13,228 nt of DNA. It comes from SIG299 sp045593825. Lineage in GTDB: Bacteria > Bacillota > Clostridia > Lachnospirales > Lachnospiraceae. The stretch is from NCBI GenBank assembly GCA_045593825.1, contig JAZNXI010000030.1:1-13228 (forward strand). The letters run 5' to 3'. The translations under genes and the position numbers were made by a program. Positions 13,043 to 13,228 of the stretch are shown here, in pieces (the first letter of the stretch is position 1; every line of letters starts with the position of its first letter). The notes under the pieces were generated by a model. The model did no database searches and was not told the origin of the DNA. It worked only from the letters and a program-made list of their open reading frames with translations.

Positions 13043-13228
13043 TGAACCTTGATAATTAAACAGTGAAACAACCCTGAAAATTCAATGAATTTTCATTCTA
13101 AGAACAGACAGTTATGTCTACCTTAGAAACAGTAAAAAATCTGTGAGAAATCACAGTACGGAACGAACCTTTGCTTTTTAGGAATAAGAAGCCAGAGTGA
13201 GTTCTGAGAGGAAACAAACATTTCAACA
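13043..13228 (+). other. Structured leader, probably upstream of a 16S rRNA gene beyond the window
   Basis: TGAACCTTGATAATTAAACA (13043-13062) resembles the GAACCTTGAAAACTGAA element found before 16S rRNA in Firmicutes and may include a boxA-like antitermination site. Two hairpins follow: a nested stem at 13096-13128 (TTCTAAG with CTTAGAA, and AGACA with TGTCT inside) and CTGTGA-GAAA-TCACAG at 13141-13156 with a GNRA tetraloop. No coding frame is visible. The 16S start itself is not in the window, so the gene is inferred from its promoters and leader. Confidence 0.7.

Noticed and set aside
1..13228. Minus-strand and alternative-frame ORFs inside the plus-strand genes (for example 2020-2484, 3719-4249, 9192-9542), and the reverse within the MFS gene.
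   Set aside because: They lie fully inside well-supported genes, lack ribosome binding sites, and have compositions typical of shadow frames. No CRISPR array, insertion sequence, tRNA or rRNA body was found.

Overview
The window looks like a chromosomal segment from a low-to-mid GC, Gram-positive clostridium, most likely a Lachnospiraceae member. This rests on the classic dnaX-ybaB-recR order, the sporulation-type gene yyaC, strong AGGAGG ribosome binding sites, the KDPG aldolase-VOC fusion and a BlaI/M56 pair with a non-penicillin-binding sensor domain. No phage, insertion sequence, CRISPR array or tRNA was seen. The assignment is from sequence character and memory of families; no database search was run.

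Layout: (1) 1-2886, plus strand: the 3' end of dnaX, ybaB, recR and a GTG-started coiled-coil membrane protein, ending at a bidirectional terminator. (2) 2924-3457, minus strand: yyaC, with a candidate forespore-type promoter. (3) 3578-6564, plus strand: a three-gene envelope operon made of a membrane-anchored LysM protein with a degenerate MPN/JAB-like cytoplasmic domain, a membrane-anchored beta-propeller-like protein and a CvpA-family protein. (4) 6570-7710: a monocistronic KDPG/KHG aldolase with a C-terminal VOC domain, behind a good sigma-A promoter with a cre-like operator at its start point; it is followed by an elaborate nested set of inverted repeats. (5) 7802-10631: a blaI-blaR1-like pair with two identical palindromic operators and no beta-lactamase, ending at a bidirectional terminator. 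(6) 12642-10637, minus strand: an Fsr-like MFS transporter, a four-helix membrane protein and two tandem, apparently paralogous mini-membrane proteins, one of 58 codons. (7) 12720-13228: three evenly built strong promoters with A/T-rich upstream tracts and a structured leader, which looks like the upstream region of a ribosomal RNA operon whose 16S gene starts just past the window.

How the genes fit together: region 1 is replication and repair (clamp-loader tau/gamma, nucleoid protein, RecFOR mediator). Region 3 seems to be one envelope operon with a peptidoglycan-binding anchor. Region 4 is acid-sugar catabolism under probable catabolite control. Region 5 is an autoregulated signal-sensing proteolysis switch whose target lies elsewhere or is the pair itself. 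Region 6 is an unrecognised membrane-protein cassette. The combination dnaX-ybaB-recR, yyaC and an rRNA operon within 13 kb resembles the neighbourhood of the replication origin in Bacillus subtilis, which suggests, without proving, that this segment is origin-proximal.
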